Shown piece by piece: positions 6,663 through 15,479 of a stretch of 32,137 nucleotides of DNA. The DNA is from Flavobacteriales bacterium (GTDB taxonomy: Bacteria > Bacteroidota > Bacteroidia > UBA10329). Location: the NCBI GenBank assembly GCA_018402015.1, contig JAGYJL010000031.1, forward strand, positions 1 to 32,137. Direction: 5' to 3'. Position 1 is the first letter of the stretch. Each line of letters starts with the position of its first letter. The notes under the pieces were generated by a model. That model had not been told where the DNA came from. It searched no databases and saw only the letters and a list, made by a program, of their open reading frames with translations. The position numbers were made by a program, and so were the translations under genes.

Positions 6663-8486
6663 ATGGGAGATATTATCCGCCTACTTCCCGATTCCGTTGC
6701 CAACCAGATTGCTGCAGGCGAGGTTATTCAACGCCCTGCATCGGCCGTAAAGGAATTGCTTGAAAATTCTGTAGATGCTGGTGCAACCAAGATTCAGCTT
6801 ATTGTTGAAGATGCGGGCAAGGTGCTGATTCAGGTAATTGATAATGGCAAAGGCATGACCGAGAATGATGCTCGCATGTGCTTTGAGCGGCATGCTACTT
6901 CAAAGATCGAGTCTGCAGAACAGCTTTTCGCCATAAAGACCAAAGGATTCCGTGGCGAGGCCATGGCTTCAATAGCCGCAGTGGCCCAAGTAGAAATGAA
7001 GAGCCGAACAGAGGAAAACCCGATCGGCATTCAAATAAATATTGCAGGTTCTAAAATTCAGAGACAGGAAGCTTGCCAAAGCCCTGTTGGTACGAATATC
7101 ATGATCAAGAACCTGTTCTTCAACGTTCCTGCACGAAGAAATTTCCTCAAATCGAACCAGGTTGAAACGCGCCATATCATGGATGAATTCATCCGTGTGG
7201 CATTGGCGCATACCAACATTGAAATGAGTTTGCATCACGATAGTGACGAACTGTTCAATCTCCGACCAGGAAAGCTACGCCAACGAATAGTTGAACTTTT
7301 CGGAAAGGGATTCAACGAGAAGTTGGTGCCTATTTCTGAAGAAACCTCTATTGCCAAAATTGAGGGATTTGTGGGTAAACCGGAATTTGCCCGCAAGAAA
7401 CGTGGAGAACAATTCTTCTTTGTAAACGACCGCTTTATTCGAAGTTCATACTTGAATCATGCCATTTCAAGCGCATACGATGAATTGATCCAGGAGAAAA
7501 TGCACCCTGCTTATTTCATCTTCTTTACGGTAGATCCATCGTTTATCGACATCAACATACATCCTACCAAAACGGAAATAAAGTTTGAGGATGAGAAATC
7601 GATCTATGCTATTCTCCGATCGGCCACACGGCAATCTTTAGGTAAGTACAATATTGCTCCTACACTGGATTTTAACCAAGAGATGAGCATCAGTTTTCCG
7701 CCTCCGCCAAAGGACGTGCGTATGTTTCAGCCAGAACTTCCAGTGAAACAATATTCTGGTTCGGTAAGTGCCAAAGGAGCCCATTCTGCTGCCATGGTAA
7801 ACACAAGAACCGAAGGTTGGACACAGCAACCTGACGATGATTGGCAGAAATTGTACAAAGGACTTTCGGATCAACCTCAGGAAACCACTACGGTGCAAAG
7901 TAGTATGGCTGTTGGCGATGAGGTTGACAAGCGTCCGATACAGATTCATGGCAAATACATTCTCTCCAGCATCCGATCGGGAACAATCATTATCGACCAG
8001 AAACGAGCGCATGAAAGAATCGTTTTTGAGAAGATAATCCGCAGTTTGGCCATGCAACAAACGCCCAAGCAACAGCATCTTTTTCCGATAAATATTGAAT
8101 TGAGCAGTGCCGACTCCAAGACCTTATCAGGCATTTTGGAAGAAGTGAAACAGTTGGGAATAGATATTGAACCATTTGGGAAAAATGCCTTTGTGATTCA
8201 GGGTTTGGCTACGTACATAGACGAGAATACTGCGAAGGATGTGATCGATGAACTGCTTGAAGAATACAACAACTCCGGAAATCTATCTGGTAGCAAACGG
8301 CAGGAAAAGCTGGCTCAGGCCATGGCCAGAAAAGCAGCCATTCCATACGGCAAGGTGCTTCAGCACGAAGAAATGACCCAACTCATAGACGAGCTGTTTG
8401 CGTGCGACCTTCCGTACACCGCTCCCAACGGAAAACCAACGCTCATAACCATGGGCTTAGATGAGTTGGAAAAAAGATTCGGTTAA
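6663..8486 (+). CDS. mutL: DNA mismatch repair protein MutL
   Basis: This is the mismatch-repair ATPase that links MutS recognition to strand removal. The N-terminal GHKL ATPase is complete: IAAGEVIQRPASAVKELLENS (E31, N35), DNGKGM (60-65), ATSK (78-81), GFRGEA (95-100), then the transducer domain with NIHPTKTEIKF near 298-308. A variable linker (about 330-420) leads to the C-terminal dimerisation domain. The endonuclease motif DQHA-x2-E-x4-E is present in spacing but altered to DQKR-AH-E-RIVF-E (445-456), and the usual CPHGRP motif is APNGKP (587-592). The metal-binding His and Cys are therefore missing. At 607 residues the length is normal. It is second in an operon with the small membrane protein. 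Confidence 0.97.
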   Translation: MGDIIRLLPDSVANQIAAGEVIQRPASAVKELLENSVDAGATKIQLIVEDAGKVLIQVIDNGKGMTENDARMCFERHATSKIESAEQLFAIKTKGFRGEAMASIAAVAQVEMKSRTEENPIGIQINIAGSKIQRQEACQSPVGTNIMIKNLFFNVPARRNFLKSNQVETRHIMDEFIRVALAHTNIEMSLHHDSDELFNLRPGKLRQRIVELFGKGFNEKLVPISEETSIAKIEGFVGKPEFARKKRGEQFFFVNDRFIRSSYLNHAISSAYDELIQEKMHPAYFIFFTVDPSFIDINIHPTKTEIKFEDEKSIYAILRSATRQSLGKYNIAPTLDFNQEMSISFPPPPKDVRMFQPELPVKQYSGSVSAKGAHSAAMVNTRTEGWTQQPDDDWQKLYKGLSDQPQETTTVQSSMAVGDEVDKRPIQIHGKYILSSIRSGTIIIDQKRAHERIVFEKIIRSLAMQQTPKQQHLFPINIELSSADSKTLSGILEEVKQLGIDIEPFGKNAFVIQGLATYIDENTAKDVIDELLEEYNNSGNLSGSKRQEKLAQAMARKAAIPYGKVLQHEEMTQLIDELFACDLPYTAPNGKPTLITMGLDELEKRFG

Positions 8487-8505
8487 TACTTTCTTGGCTT
8501 CGGCA

Positions 8506-8540
8506 ACAAAAAACCCCGCACAACTTTCGTTATGCGGGGT
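8506..8540 (-). terminator. Rho-independent terminator between mutL and the rhodanese gene
   Basis: ACCCCGCA (8513-8520) pairs with TGCGGGGT (8533-8540) across a 12-base loop. On the minus strand the stem is followed by a T-run (plus-strand A at 8508-8513), so it primarily serves the rhodanese gene ending at 8581. It lies where convergent mutL transcription also has to stop. Confidence 0.85.
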
Positions 8541-8580
8541 CAACCATAGATGGGCCTAAACCATCAACCTGAAACCCTTC

Positions 8581-8892
8581 TCACATCATCGCCTTCACAC
8601 TATTCCAAGGCCCACCGTTCTCCACTTCAATACCTGCCCTACGTAATTGATCTGCTGCCATTCCGCTTCTAGCGCCCGAACGACAACACGTAACGATCGG
8701 CTTATTCTTTCTTTTCAAATCGTTCACCTTTCCACCGATCTTATCCAACGGAATATTGATCGACTCTTTTATATGACCTGCTTTGTACTCTTGTGGTGTT
8801 CTCACATCAACGATCAAAGCTCCTCGCTGCAAAAGGTCTGTTACCTTTTCGCTGGTCTTGTTACCTCCAAATAATGCTGAAAAAATTCCCAT
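8581..8892 (-). CDS. Single-domain rhodanese (sulfurtransferase)
   Basis: A 103-residue rhodanese domain starting with ATG at 8892. It has LIVDVRTPQEYKAGHI (about 26-41), INIPL, and the active-site loop CCRSGARSG, with C70 in the catalytic CxxxxR position. The end (EVENGGPW) resembles that of the other small rhodanese at 507-770, so the two are probably paralogues. The N-terminus (MGIFSALFGG) is hydrophobic but too short for a membrane segment, so the protein is probably cytoplasmic. It stands alone, divergent from the multiheme cytochrome gene and followed by its own terminator. An imperfect -7 element (GACATTTG on the minus strand, 8912-8919) lies 20 bases upstream. The specific sulfur donor and acceptor are unknown. 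Confidence 0.9.
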   Translation of the reverse strand: MGIFSALFGGNKTSEKVTDLLQRGALIVDVRTPQEYKAGHIKESINIPLDKIGGKVNDLKRKNKPIVTCCRSGARSGMAADQLRRAGIEVENGGPWNSVKAMM

Positions 8893-9032
8893 GTCTTTTG
8901 ATTTGTCAGGTCAAATGTCGGGCACTCATTTCCTACTAATGGTAACAAGGGTTACACAAGAATTGGCATTGTCTTCAACTGAACATGTTCCGTGGTTAAA
9001 ACAGGTATTTTAGGCGGCACTAAAAATTGGCA

Positions 9033-10979
9033 ATGCAGGGCATTTTAAAACCTATCATCGTTCTCGGAATAGCAGCAATAAGTTACTTGGCATCTGTTGC
9101 CAATTACGAATGGACAGACGCACATGCGTACCACGGACCGCAAGAGATCAACTACTTCCGCGGCAACAATATTTCGCTTCCGTTGGCAGACAATGGCTAT
9201 TTCAAGGCATCTGGCACTTGCGATGGCTGTCATGGATTCGACCCCACCTTTGAAGCAAATGTAAATGAAGCAGGACAAGACATCAGTCCGATAACCATGT
9301 GGCGAGGCACAATGATGGCCAATTCTGCTAAAGACCCGCTTTGGCGCGCCAAAGTGAGCCACGAGGTTACCGTAAACCCACAACATCAGGAAGCACTGGA
9401 AGACAAGTGCACTTCGTGCCATGCGCCAATGGGAAAATATTCTCATGTGGAATTCAATCTTGGTCCTTTTGGTATGGATGATCTGGAAACAGATTCTCTT
9501 GGAATGGATGGTGTATCGTGCTTAGCATGCCACAAACAATCAACGCAGCAATTGGGCAGCCTTAACTCAGGCGAACTTCGTTTTACACCGCAACCTGTAG
9601 CTTACGGGCCATTTGGCAAACCTTTTGAACCGCCAATGCAAGACCTTGTTGGTATTTTACCCGTTGCAAGTAATCACATTCAAGATGCTGGAATCTGTGC
9701 AGGGTGCCACACGCTACTTACTAACAGCGTTGACCTTCAAGGAAATCCAACGGGAGAGACATTCGTTGAGCAGGCCACTTATCATGAATGGTTGAACTCC
9801 GCTTACGATGATGGTCAGTCCAACGCAACAACCTGCCAGGGATGCCACATGCCGGAAGAAGATGTTTCGGTGATCCTTTCGGCCAATTATTCTGAATTGT
9901 TTCCTCGCGAACCTTTCAGACGCCACGAATTGATCGGTGGTAACAGCTTCATGCTGAAGCTAATGAAAGACAACGGACAGGCGATCGGGCTTGCTGCTTC
10001 GGATGAAGTGATGGACTCAACCATTGCGCGTACCGAACGCATGCTGAAGCAGCAGACATTGAACTTGGATCTATCATTCCAAACATTCGACAACGACACG
10101 GCCTTCTTTGAGGTGAGATTGGAAAATCTTACCGGACACAAATTTCCGTCTGGATATCCATCGCGTAGAGCTTTCGTAGAGTTTCTGGTTATTCAAGATA
10201 ATGGCGATACGCTCTTCAGATCGGGTGTTTTACAACCTGATTTTGAAGTGGCTGGGCACGATGCAACATACGAACCGCACTACACGGTAATCAAGAGCGA
10301 AGATCAGGTTCAGATCTACGAAATGGTGATGGGCGATGTGAACAATGACGTTACAACCGTTCTTGAGCGCGCGTATCAGATGATAAAGGATAACAGATTG
10401 GTTCCGCTTGGTTTCAGCACCGGTCATGCGGTTTACGACACAACTCAAATAGTAGGAAATGCAGCTTCCGATGCCGATTTCAACTTCGAAGGTTTCGAAG
10501 GATCAGGAACAGACCTTGTGTATTATCATGTGCCGCTTAATGGTTACAACGGTGTTTTAAAGACCATTGCACGGGTTCATTACCAATCCGTTCCGCCTAG
10601 GTATCTGGCCGATATGTTCTCCTACTCTACTCCAGAGATCAATACTTTCCAAAGCATGTATGCCAATGCTGATAAAACGCCTGTGTTGATCGCAGCCGAT
10701 TCTATTCTCAACATCAACGTTGTAACAGGAATTAAGGAGCAATTACCTGAGGCTTTCGAAGTGTACCCGAATCCTACATTCAACGGGTCTGTTCGTTTAA
10801 TTGGTAACAAGACAAGCGAAATCAGCCACATTGCCGTATATGATACACGCGGAAAATTGGTGAGCACGTATGGCACTTATCCTACTCAAGGAATTCAGTT
10901 ACCAAGCGAAATCGGTGTTTACTTGATTCAAGTTGATACAGACGCTGCTAAGCAGTTGATACGCGTTCTGAGAAACTAA
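9033..10979 (+). CDS. Secreted pentaheme cytochrome c with T9SS C-terminal sorting domain
   Basis: The start is the ATG at 9033; an in-frame TTG at 9027 is less likely. The 648-residue product has an N-terminal hydrophobic export signal (about 4-24). Five CxxCH heme-attachment motifs follow: CDGCH (63), CTSCH (126), CLACH (163), CAGCH (222) and CQGCH (268). The pattern resembles cytochrome c554-like multiheme proteins. The middle (about 290-560) is a beta-rich domain without heme motifs. The last 75 residues (YPNPTFNGSVRL..., then IAVYDTRGKLV, ending GVYLIQVDT...IRVLRN) have the layout of a type A T9SS sorting domain, so the protein should be moved across the outer membrane and released or anchored at the surface. 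A role in electron transfer outside the cell is inferred. The substrate is unknown. Its stop codon overlaps that of the convergent DUF2461 gene. Confidence 0.85.
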   Translation: MQGILKPIIVLGIAAISYLASVANYEWTDAHAYHGPQEINYFRGNNISLPLADNGYFKASGTCDGCHGFDPTFEANVNEAGQDISPITMWRGTMMANSAKDPLWRAKVSHEVTVNPQHQEALEDKCTSCHAPMGKYSHVEFNLGPFGMDDLETDSLGMDGVSCLACHKQSTQQLGSLNSGELRFTPQPVAYGPFGKPFEPPMQDLVGILPVASNHIQDAGICAGCHTLLTNSVDLQGNPTGETFVEQATYHEWLNSAYDDGQSNATTCQGCHMPEEDVSVILSANYSELFPREPFRRHELIGGNSFMLKLMKDNGQAIGLAASDEVMDSTIARTERMLKQQTLNLDLSFQTFDNDTAFFEVRLENLTGHKFPSGYPSRRAFVEFLVIQDNGDTLFRSGVLQPDFEVAGHDATYEPHYTVIKSEDQVQIYEMVMGDVNNDVTTVLERAYQMIKDNRLVPLGFSTGHAVYDTTQIVGNAASDADFNFEGFEGSGTDLVYYHVPLNGYNGVLKTIARVHYQSVPPRYLADMFSYSTPEINTFQSMYANADKTPVLIAADSILNINVVTGIKEQLPEAFEVYPNPTFNGSVRLIGNKTSEISHIAVYDTRGKLVSTYGTYPTQGIQLPSEIGVYLIQVDTDAAKQLIRVLRN

Positions 10980-11647
10980 ATACCTCTTGCCTTTGTGAGG
11001 TAATTCCGCATTGGCTCGCTGGCTTCGAAGTGCTTCATTACCACATCGGCAAAGTTTTCCTGTAGAATAGTTTCTGGAGGTAAGGAGGCAAAAAAGTAAA
11101 ATTGTTTGTTGTAGATCAACGGTTGATTCTCAGCAGCTTCTTTGAATTCCTTCGGAAGCACCTTATTCTTCTCTCCGCGCAGTTCTCCAAAGGTTTTAAC
11201 GAATTCTTTCGATGCCAATAAAGCATTCAACTCGTCTGCATTTTTAGAAATGTAATCTCGAACCTTATACAACACTTCCTTTTCGGGCATGTAAAGACCA
11301 CTGTAGAACCTGAAATGTTCTGGGCCTAACTCCAGATACATTCCTGGCCTATCCATGCCAAGTTTTCTACCTCCGGGTGCGATCAACGCACTGCACTGCA
11401 ACTTATACGGGGTTTTGTCCTTGCTGAAACGCACATCTTTGTAAATACGGAAGACAGCATCCTTTGCCTTGCCTTCAAACTGCTTATCGATTTTTGAAGT
11501 ACAATCTATGATGTCTTGAATGAATGTATTGAACGGATCTTTAACCGAGCGTTCGTATCGCTTCTTATTCTCATGAAACCAATCTTTATGGTTATTGGCC
11601 GCCAATTCTTTGAAAAAATCCAGAAAATCCTGATTGAAGTATGCCAT
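10976..11647 (-). CDS. DUF2461 (TIGR02453-type) protein
   Basis: A conserved protein of unknown biochemical function. From the ATG at 11647 it has 223 residues beginning FNQDFLDFFKEL, the usual N-terminal sequence of the family, followed by NNHKDWFHENKKRYE, FRIYKDVRFSKDKTPYK, and GMYLELGPEHFRFYSGLYMP. These are the conserved blocks of DUF2461. An upstream ATG at 11689 would add 14 residues (PGVVISEFEQTLP) that the family lacks. No signal peptide is seen, so it is probably cytoplasmic. The end overlaps the cytochrome stop codon by four bases, stop to stop. It is divergent from the outer-membrane beta-barrel gene, with about 120 bases between the two starts. Confidence 0.9.
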   Translation of the reverse strand: MAYFNQDFLDFFKELAANNHKDWFHENKKRYERSVKDPFNTFIQDIIDCTSKIDKQFEGKAKDAVFRIYKDVRFSKDKTPYKLQCSALIAPGGRKLGMDRPGMYLELGPEHFRFYSGLYMPEKEVLYKVRDYISKNADELNALLASKEFVKTFGELRGEKNKVLPKEFKEAAENQPLIYNKQFYFFASLPPETILQENFADVVMKHFEASEPMRNYLTKARGI

Positions 11648-11753
11648 AGGTAGTGTTTGTTCGAACTCCGAAATTACGACTCCTGGCATTCCGCTTCGTA
11701 TGAATGCTATACAAAGCGTTAAACCCTATGAACATAATTCGGTCTGAACGTCT

Positions 11754-11761
11754 TATTCTTG
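11754..11761 (+). promoter_or_regulatory. Probable -7 promoter element for the outer-membrane beta-barrel gene
   Basis: TATTCTTG differs from TAnnTTTG at one base and ends eight bases before the ATG at 11770. It supports that start over the ATG at 11704, which would place the promoter inside the gene. Confidence 0.35.
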
Positions 11762-11769
11762 CACGAATT

Positions 11770-14199
11770 ATGCGCCAATTATTTTACGGTATCCTTCTGG
11801 TATTCCTCAGTTTATCTGTTTTTGGCCAACGCCCTGAAGGACGACCCAACGGAGATGGACGACCCCTTGCCCGACTTTTGACCGGTCTGGTGCAGGATGA
11901 GAATGGGCAATCAATACCATACGCATCAGTAGCTGCAAGGTCGATGCGAGACAGTACTCGGATTTTTGGAGCCGCCACAACGCTAGAAGGTAAATTTGAG
12001 ATTCAACTTCGTCCTGGAAGGTATCAGCTTCAGGTTTCTTTTCTTTCTTACCAGGATTTTGTGCAGGAAGTTGACCTCCGCGAAGCGAATGTTGAACTCG
12101 GAACGATCACACTAGAACCAAAAACCGAGTTGATAGACGAAGTGGTGGTAAAGGGCGAGAAAAGCTACATGGAAATGAAGCTTGACCGAAGGGTTTATAA
12201 CGTTGGGAAAGACCCGAACAATGTTGGCAGCAATGCGCAGGAAATACTAGAAACAGTACCATCTGTTGAAGTTGATGTTGACGGAACAGTAAGTCTTCGT
12301 GGAAGCTCGAACGTTCGTATTCTGATAGACGGAAAACCTTCTGGATTAACGGGCATAAGTACGCAAGATGCGCTAAGGCAATTGCCCGGAAATCTCATAG
12401 ATAAGATTGAAGTGGTAACCAACGCATCGGCCAAATACGATGCGGAAGGAGAAGCGGGAATCCTGAATATCGTTCTTAAAAAAGACAAGCGAACCGGATT
12501 AAATGGTTCGTTCGAGGCCAACGCAGGTTATCCGCACAATTATGGTGGTTCTGCAAGCATTAATTACCGCGCAGGGAAAGTGAATTTCTTTACCAGCGTA
12601 GGCGCACAATATCGGAACAGACCTGGTTCGGGTTATTCCTTTCAACAGTTTTTCTTGGAAGACACCACCTTCGCATACGAACGAACCAGAGATCAAGAAC
12701 GCGCTGGTGTTTCAGGCAACGGGCGTTTCGGTATCGATTATTTCATTGATGATAAGACCACATTGACCTCTTCTGGAATGTACAGCCGCAGTTGGAATAA
12801 CAACAACTCATCTCTTCTGTATACCGATATAGACGAGAATGGCGCAATTACACAACAAGTTAGTAGAACAGAAGATGAAATAGAACAACAACAGAACGTT
12901 GAAGCGAACCTGAACTTCCGAAGAACCTTCAAAACCGAAGATCAACTGCTTACTGCAGACGTTAGATGGTTTTTAAGCGAAGATCTGGAAGACGGAGCGC
13001 TGTTTGAACAGGGTTCTGATTACATCCTTACCCAAAGAACGGACAACTTAGAAAACGAACGCAACTGGCTCATTCAAACAGATTACGTTCATCCATTTGG
13101 CGATAAGGTAAAACTGGAAACGGGTTTGAAGGCTACACTGCGAAGAATTGACAATGATTATCGTGTTGACGAGCAGAATGACAGCACACTTGAGTGGGAA
13201 ACGCTGACGGCCTTTGACAACAATTTCATTTTTGACGAGAACGTGTATGCCGCATATATGATGGCAAGCGGCAAAGTGAAGCGCTTGTCCATGCAAGGCG
13301 GGCTTCGGGCAGAATATTCTGATGTAACCACGGAATTGGTTAAAACGAACGAACGCAACAATCGTAAATACCTAAGCTTCTTTCCAACAGCACATTTGAG
13401 CTACGAATTCGCTTCCAACAACTCGTTGCAACTGAGTTACAGCAGAAGAATTAGCAGGCCTCGATTCAGAGAACTGATTCCATTTTTCAGTCTTACCGAC
13501 AACAGGAATTTCCGTTCTGGAAATCCTAATTTGAATCCGGTATTCACACACTCGGTAGAGCTAGGGCATCTTAAAACTTGGGACAACGGTACGCTTCTGA
13601 GCAGTGTCTATTATCGCCATTCTGATGGTGTTGTTGAACAGATATCGCAACCAGATTCAACTGGCTTTATCAATCGGTTTCCGGTTAACTTAAGCACGCA
13701 AGATGCCGTAGGATTGGAATTCAGTTTCTCCTACAGTTTGTTCAAGTGGTGGAGAGTAATGCTCAATGCAAATGGCTTCTACTCTATTACAAATGGTAAC
13801 TACGAAGGCCAATCTTTTTACGCGGAAACATTTAGCGCGCAAGGAAGATTTACGAGCAAATGGACTGTTTGGAAGCGTCTGGACATTCAGACCGCGTTCA
13901 TGTACCAAGCTCCGCGAAACACGCCCCAAGGAAGAAACCTATCCATGTATTCGTGGGATCTAGGATTGTCGGTAGATGTTCTGAAAGGCAATGGAACGGT
14001 AACGTTCTCGGCTAAAGACTTACTCAATTCTAGAAGAAGACGTTGGGAAATTGACACGCCAACGCTTGTTTCAACAAACGATTTTCAATGGCGGGCCAGA
14101 CAATTTACGCTGAGTTTCTCTTACAGACTCAACCAAAATAAAAAGCGCGATCGCGGTGGTCGTGGCGGTGGTGGAGATTCTGAAGATGGAGATTTTTAA
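11770..14199 (+). CDS. Outer-membrane beta-barrel protein with carboxypeptidase-regulatory-like and plug domains (TonB-dependent receptor type)
   Basis: From the ATG at 11770 the product has 809 residues and a clear signal peptide (MRQLFYGILLVFLSLSVFGQ). The frame is open to an ATG at 11704, but that would bury the signal. Domains in order: a carboxypeptidase-regulatory-like beta-sandwich (about 36-115: TGLVQDENGQSIPYASV ... LQVSFLSYQDF), a plug (about 120-235: LIDEVVVKG, ILETVPSVEVDVDGTVSLRGSSNVRILIDGKPSG, EVVTNASAKYDAEGEAGILNIVLKK), then a long beta-barrel ending in aromatic-rich strands (QFTLSFSYRLN). The C-terminal tail is Gly/Arg- then Asp-rich (DRGGRGGGG...). Such proteins import or bind a ligand at the outer membrane. 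The ligand cannot be told, and there is no SusD partner beside it, so a polysaccharide-utilisation role is not supported. It converges on the ligase gene with a four-base stop overlap. Confidence 0.87.
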   Translation: MRQLFYGILLVFLSLSVFGQRPEGRPNGDGRPLARLLTGLVQDENGQSIPYASVAARSMRDSTRIFGAATTLEGKFEIQLRPGRYQLQVSFLSYQDFVQEVDLREANVELGTITLEPKTELIDEVVVKGEKSYMEMKLDRRVYNVGKDPNNVGSNAQEILETVPSVEVDVDGTVSLRGSSNVRILIDGKPSGLTGISTQDALRQLPGNLIDKIEVVTNASAKYDAEGEAGILNIVLKKDKRTGLNGSFEANAGYPHNYGGSASINYRAGKVNFFTSVGAQYRNRPGSGYSFQQFFLEDTTFAYERTRDQERAGVSGNGRFGIDYFIDDKTTLTSSGMYSRSWNNNNSSLLYTDIDENGAITQQVSRTEDEIEQQQNVEANLNFRRTFKTEDQLLTADVRWFLSEDLEDGALFEQGSDYILTQRTDNLENERNWLIQTDYVHPFGDKVKLETGLKATLRRIDNDYRVDEQNDSTLEWETLTAFDNNFIFDENVYAAYMMASGKVKRLSMQGGLRAEYSDVTTELVKTNERNNRKYLSFFPTAHLSYEFASNNSLQLSYSRRISRPRFRELIPFFSLTDNRNFRSGNPNLNPVFTHSVELGHLKTWDNGTLLSSVYYRHSDGVVEQISQPDSTGFINRFPVNLSTQDAVGLEFSFSYSLFKWWRVMLNANGFYSITNGNYEGQSFYAETFSAQGRFTSKWTVWKRLDIQTAFMYQAPRNTPQGRNLSMYSWDLGLSVDVLKGNGTVTFSAKDLLNSRRRRWEIDTPTLVSTNDFQWRARQFTLSFSYRLNQNKKRDRGGRGGGGDSEDGDF

Positions 14200-15479
14200 G
14201 AACGCAGATCGACCAAAATCCTAGGCTTCCGCTCATTGTCATCAAATTTGATGCGATTGATCTCTTCGTTGGTCGCTAGGATCAAACGAGGTTTCACACG
14301 TAATTTTCCGCTTAAATGGTCCAGAACGTTTGTCTGTGCATTTTCTCCTTGAAGCAGGGCCTTGATGACTACTTCATCCAAACCAAGGTCATCAGAATGC
14401 AACTCAATTACAAAGTTTACAACCTGCTTCATTGAGTTCAGTTCGTCAACAATTGCATTAGGGTATAATGACGTGCCTTTCAATTTTATCATCTGCTGTT
14501 TGCGCCCTACAACAGGCCCTAAACGCGGAGTGTTCCTTCCGCATGAACATGGCTCGTCATAATAATGGCAGATATCGCCTGTACGGAAGCGCAATACAGG
14601 AGTTCCTTCAACTCCTAGAGGCGTTACAACCACTTCTCCACTTTCACCGTCTTTAACTTGCTCATCCTCATCATTAAGCACTTCTAAAAACATGAGTTCT
14701 GGCTGAAGGTGAACACCATTTCCAGCTTGGCATTCTGTAAATGCCGTGGCCATTTCAGTACTTGCGTAAGTTGAGAAAAGTTGAATATTCCACTTATCGG
14801 TAATTTGCTTCGCGAGGTAATTCGGCTGTAGCTTTTCATCTCGCACCGACTCGCCAATGCAAATGATCTTTTTCACCGAACTCTTGTTCGGGTCTATTCC
14901 GTTATCCAACGCAAATTTGATGAGCCTTGGAATGAAACTAGGAACGGCAACAAGCACCGTTGGCTCAAATCGCTGTATGCTTTCCCATTGGAGTTGAAGC
15001 GCTCCAGGACCCGAACGTATCATTCTTGCTCCCAACTCATTGGAACCAAGAAAATAGGCCAATCCAGCCATGAAACGCTTGTCTATTGTGGTCAATAACT
15101 GAAACGTATCGGCACTTGAACAGCCCGCCAAACGATATGAGCCGGCTTCGTTCACTCCCAAGCGTTGTAGGTCTTTCTCTGTAAGGAAAATTGCCACCGA
15201 GCCACCGAGCGTACCAGATGTGGTTACGATATCCCGTACTTTTTCCATCGGTACGCATAGGAAATCCTCGTTTCTACTGGCAATGTCGTCCTTCTCGGTA
15301 AATGGGAAATTTCGGATATCAGCAAGTTCCGCTAACTCGCTTGCTTCTGGCCCGGCCCAAACCAACTGGTCTTTGTAATACCAGCTGTTCTTTCTAAGAT
15401 AGGCCAAGTGTTCGTTGATTGACTTCAGCCAATAATTTTCGCGAGCCATTTTGCTCGTTTCCAATTGGTTCAATGACAT
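14196..15479 (-). CDS. PaaK-like acyl/aryl-adenylating ligase (phenylacetate-CoA ligase family)
   Basis: A 427-residue AMP-forming ligase, probably activating a carboxylic acid as an adenylate and then a thioester. Motifs: phosphate loop TSGTLGG (87-93; TSGTTG in most members), YASTE (238-242), RTGD (299-302), the zinc-like CSCGR (311-315) followed by VVGR and MIKLKG, and a C-terminal K418 in the position of the catalytic Lys. This pattern matches the phenylacetate-CoA ligase/coenzyme F390 synthetase family. The substrate cannot be read from the sequence. Its ATG (15479) lies inside the end of the upstream C45 acyltransferase gene, a ten-base overlap (ATGTCATTGA), so translation is probably coupled. 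The pairing suggests that one enzyme activates an acyl group which the other transfers or removes. Confidence 0.82.
   Translation of the reverse strand: MSLNQLETSKMARENYWLKSINEHLAYLRKNSWYYKDQLVWAGPEASELAELADIRNFPFTEKDDIASRNEDFLCVPMEKVRDIVTTSGTLGGSVAIFLTEKDLQRLGVNEAGSYRLAGCSSADTFQLLTTIDKRFMAGLAYFLGSNELGARMIRSGPGALQLQWESIQRFEPTVLVAVPSFIPRLIKFALDNGIDPNKSSVKKIICIGESVRDEKLQPNYLAKQITDKWNIQLFSTYASTEMATAFTECQAGNGVHLQPELMFLEVLNDEDEQVKDGESGEVVVTPLGVEGTPVLRFRTGDICHYYDEPCSCGRNTPRLGPVVGRKQQMIKLKGTSLYPNAIVDELNSMKQVVNFVIELHSDDLGLDEVVIKALLQGENAQTNVLDHLSGKLRVKPRLILATNEEINRIKFDDNERKPRILVDLRS

Noticed and set aside
11770-14199. Start of a polysaccharide-utilisation locus (SusC-like gene)
   Set aside because: No SusD-like lipoprotein or glycoside hydrolase follows, and the domain layout is that of the general carboxypeptidase-regulatory-like/beta-barrel proteins.
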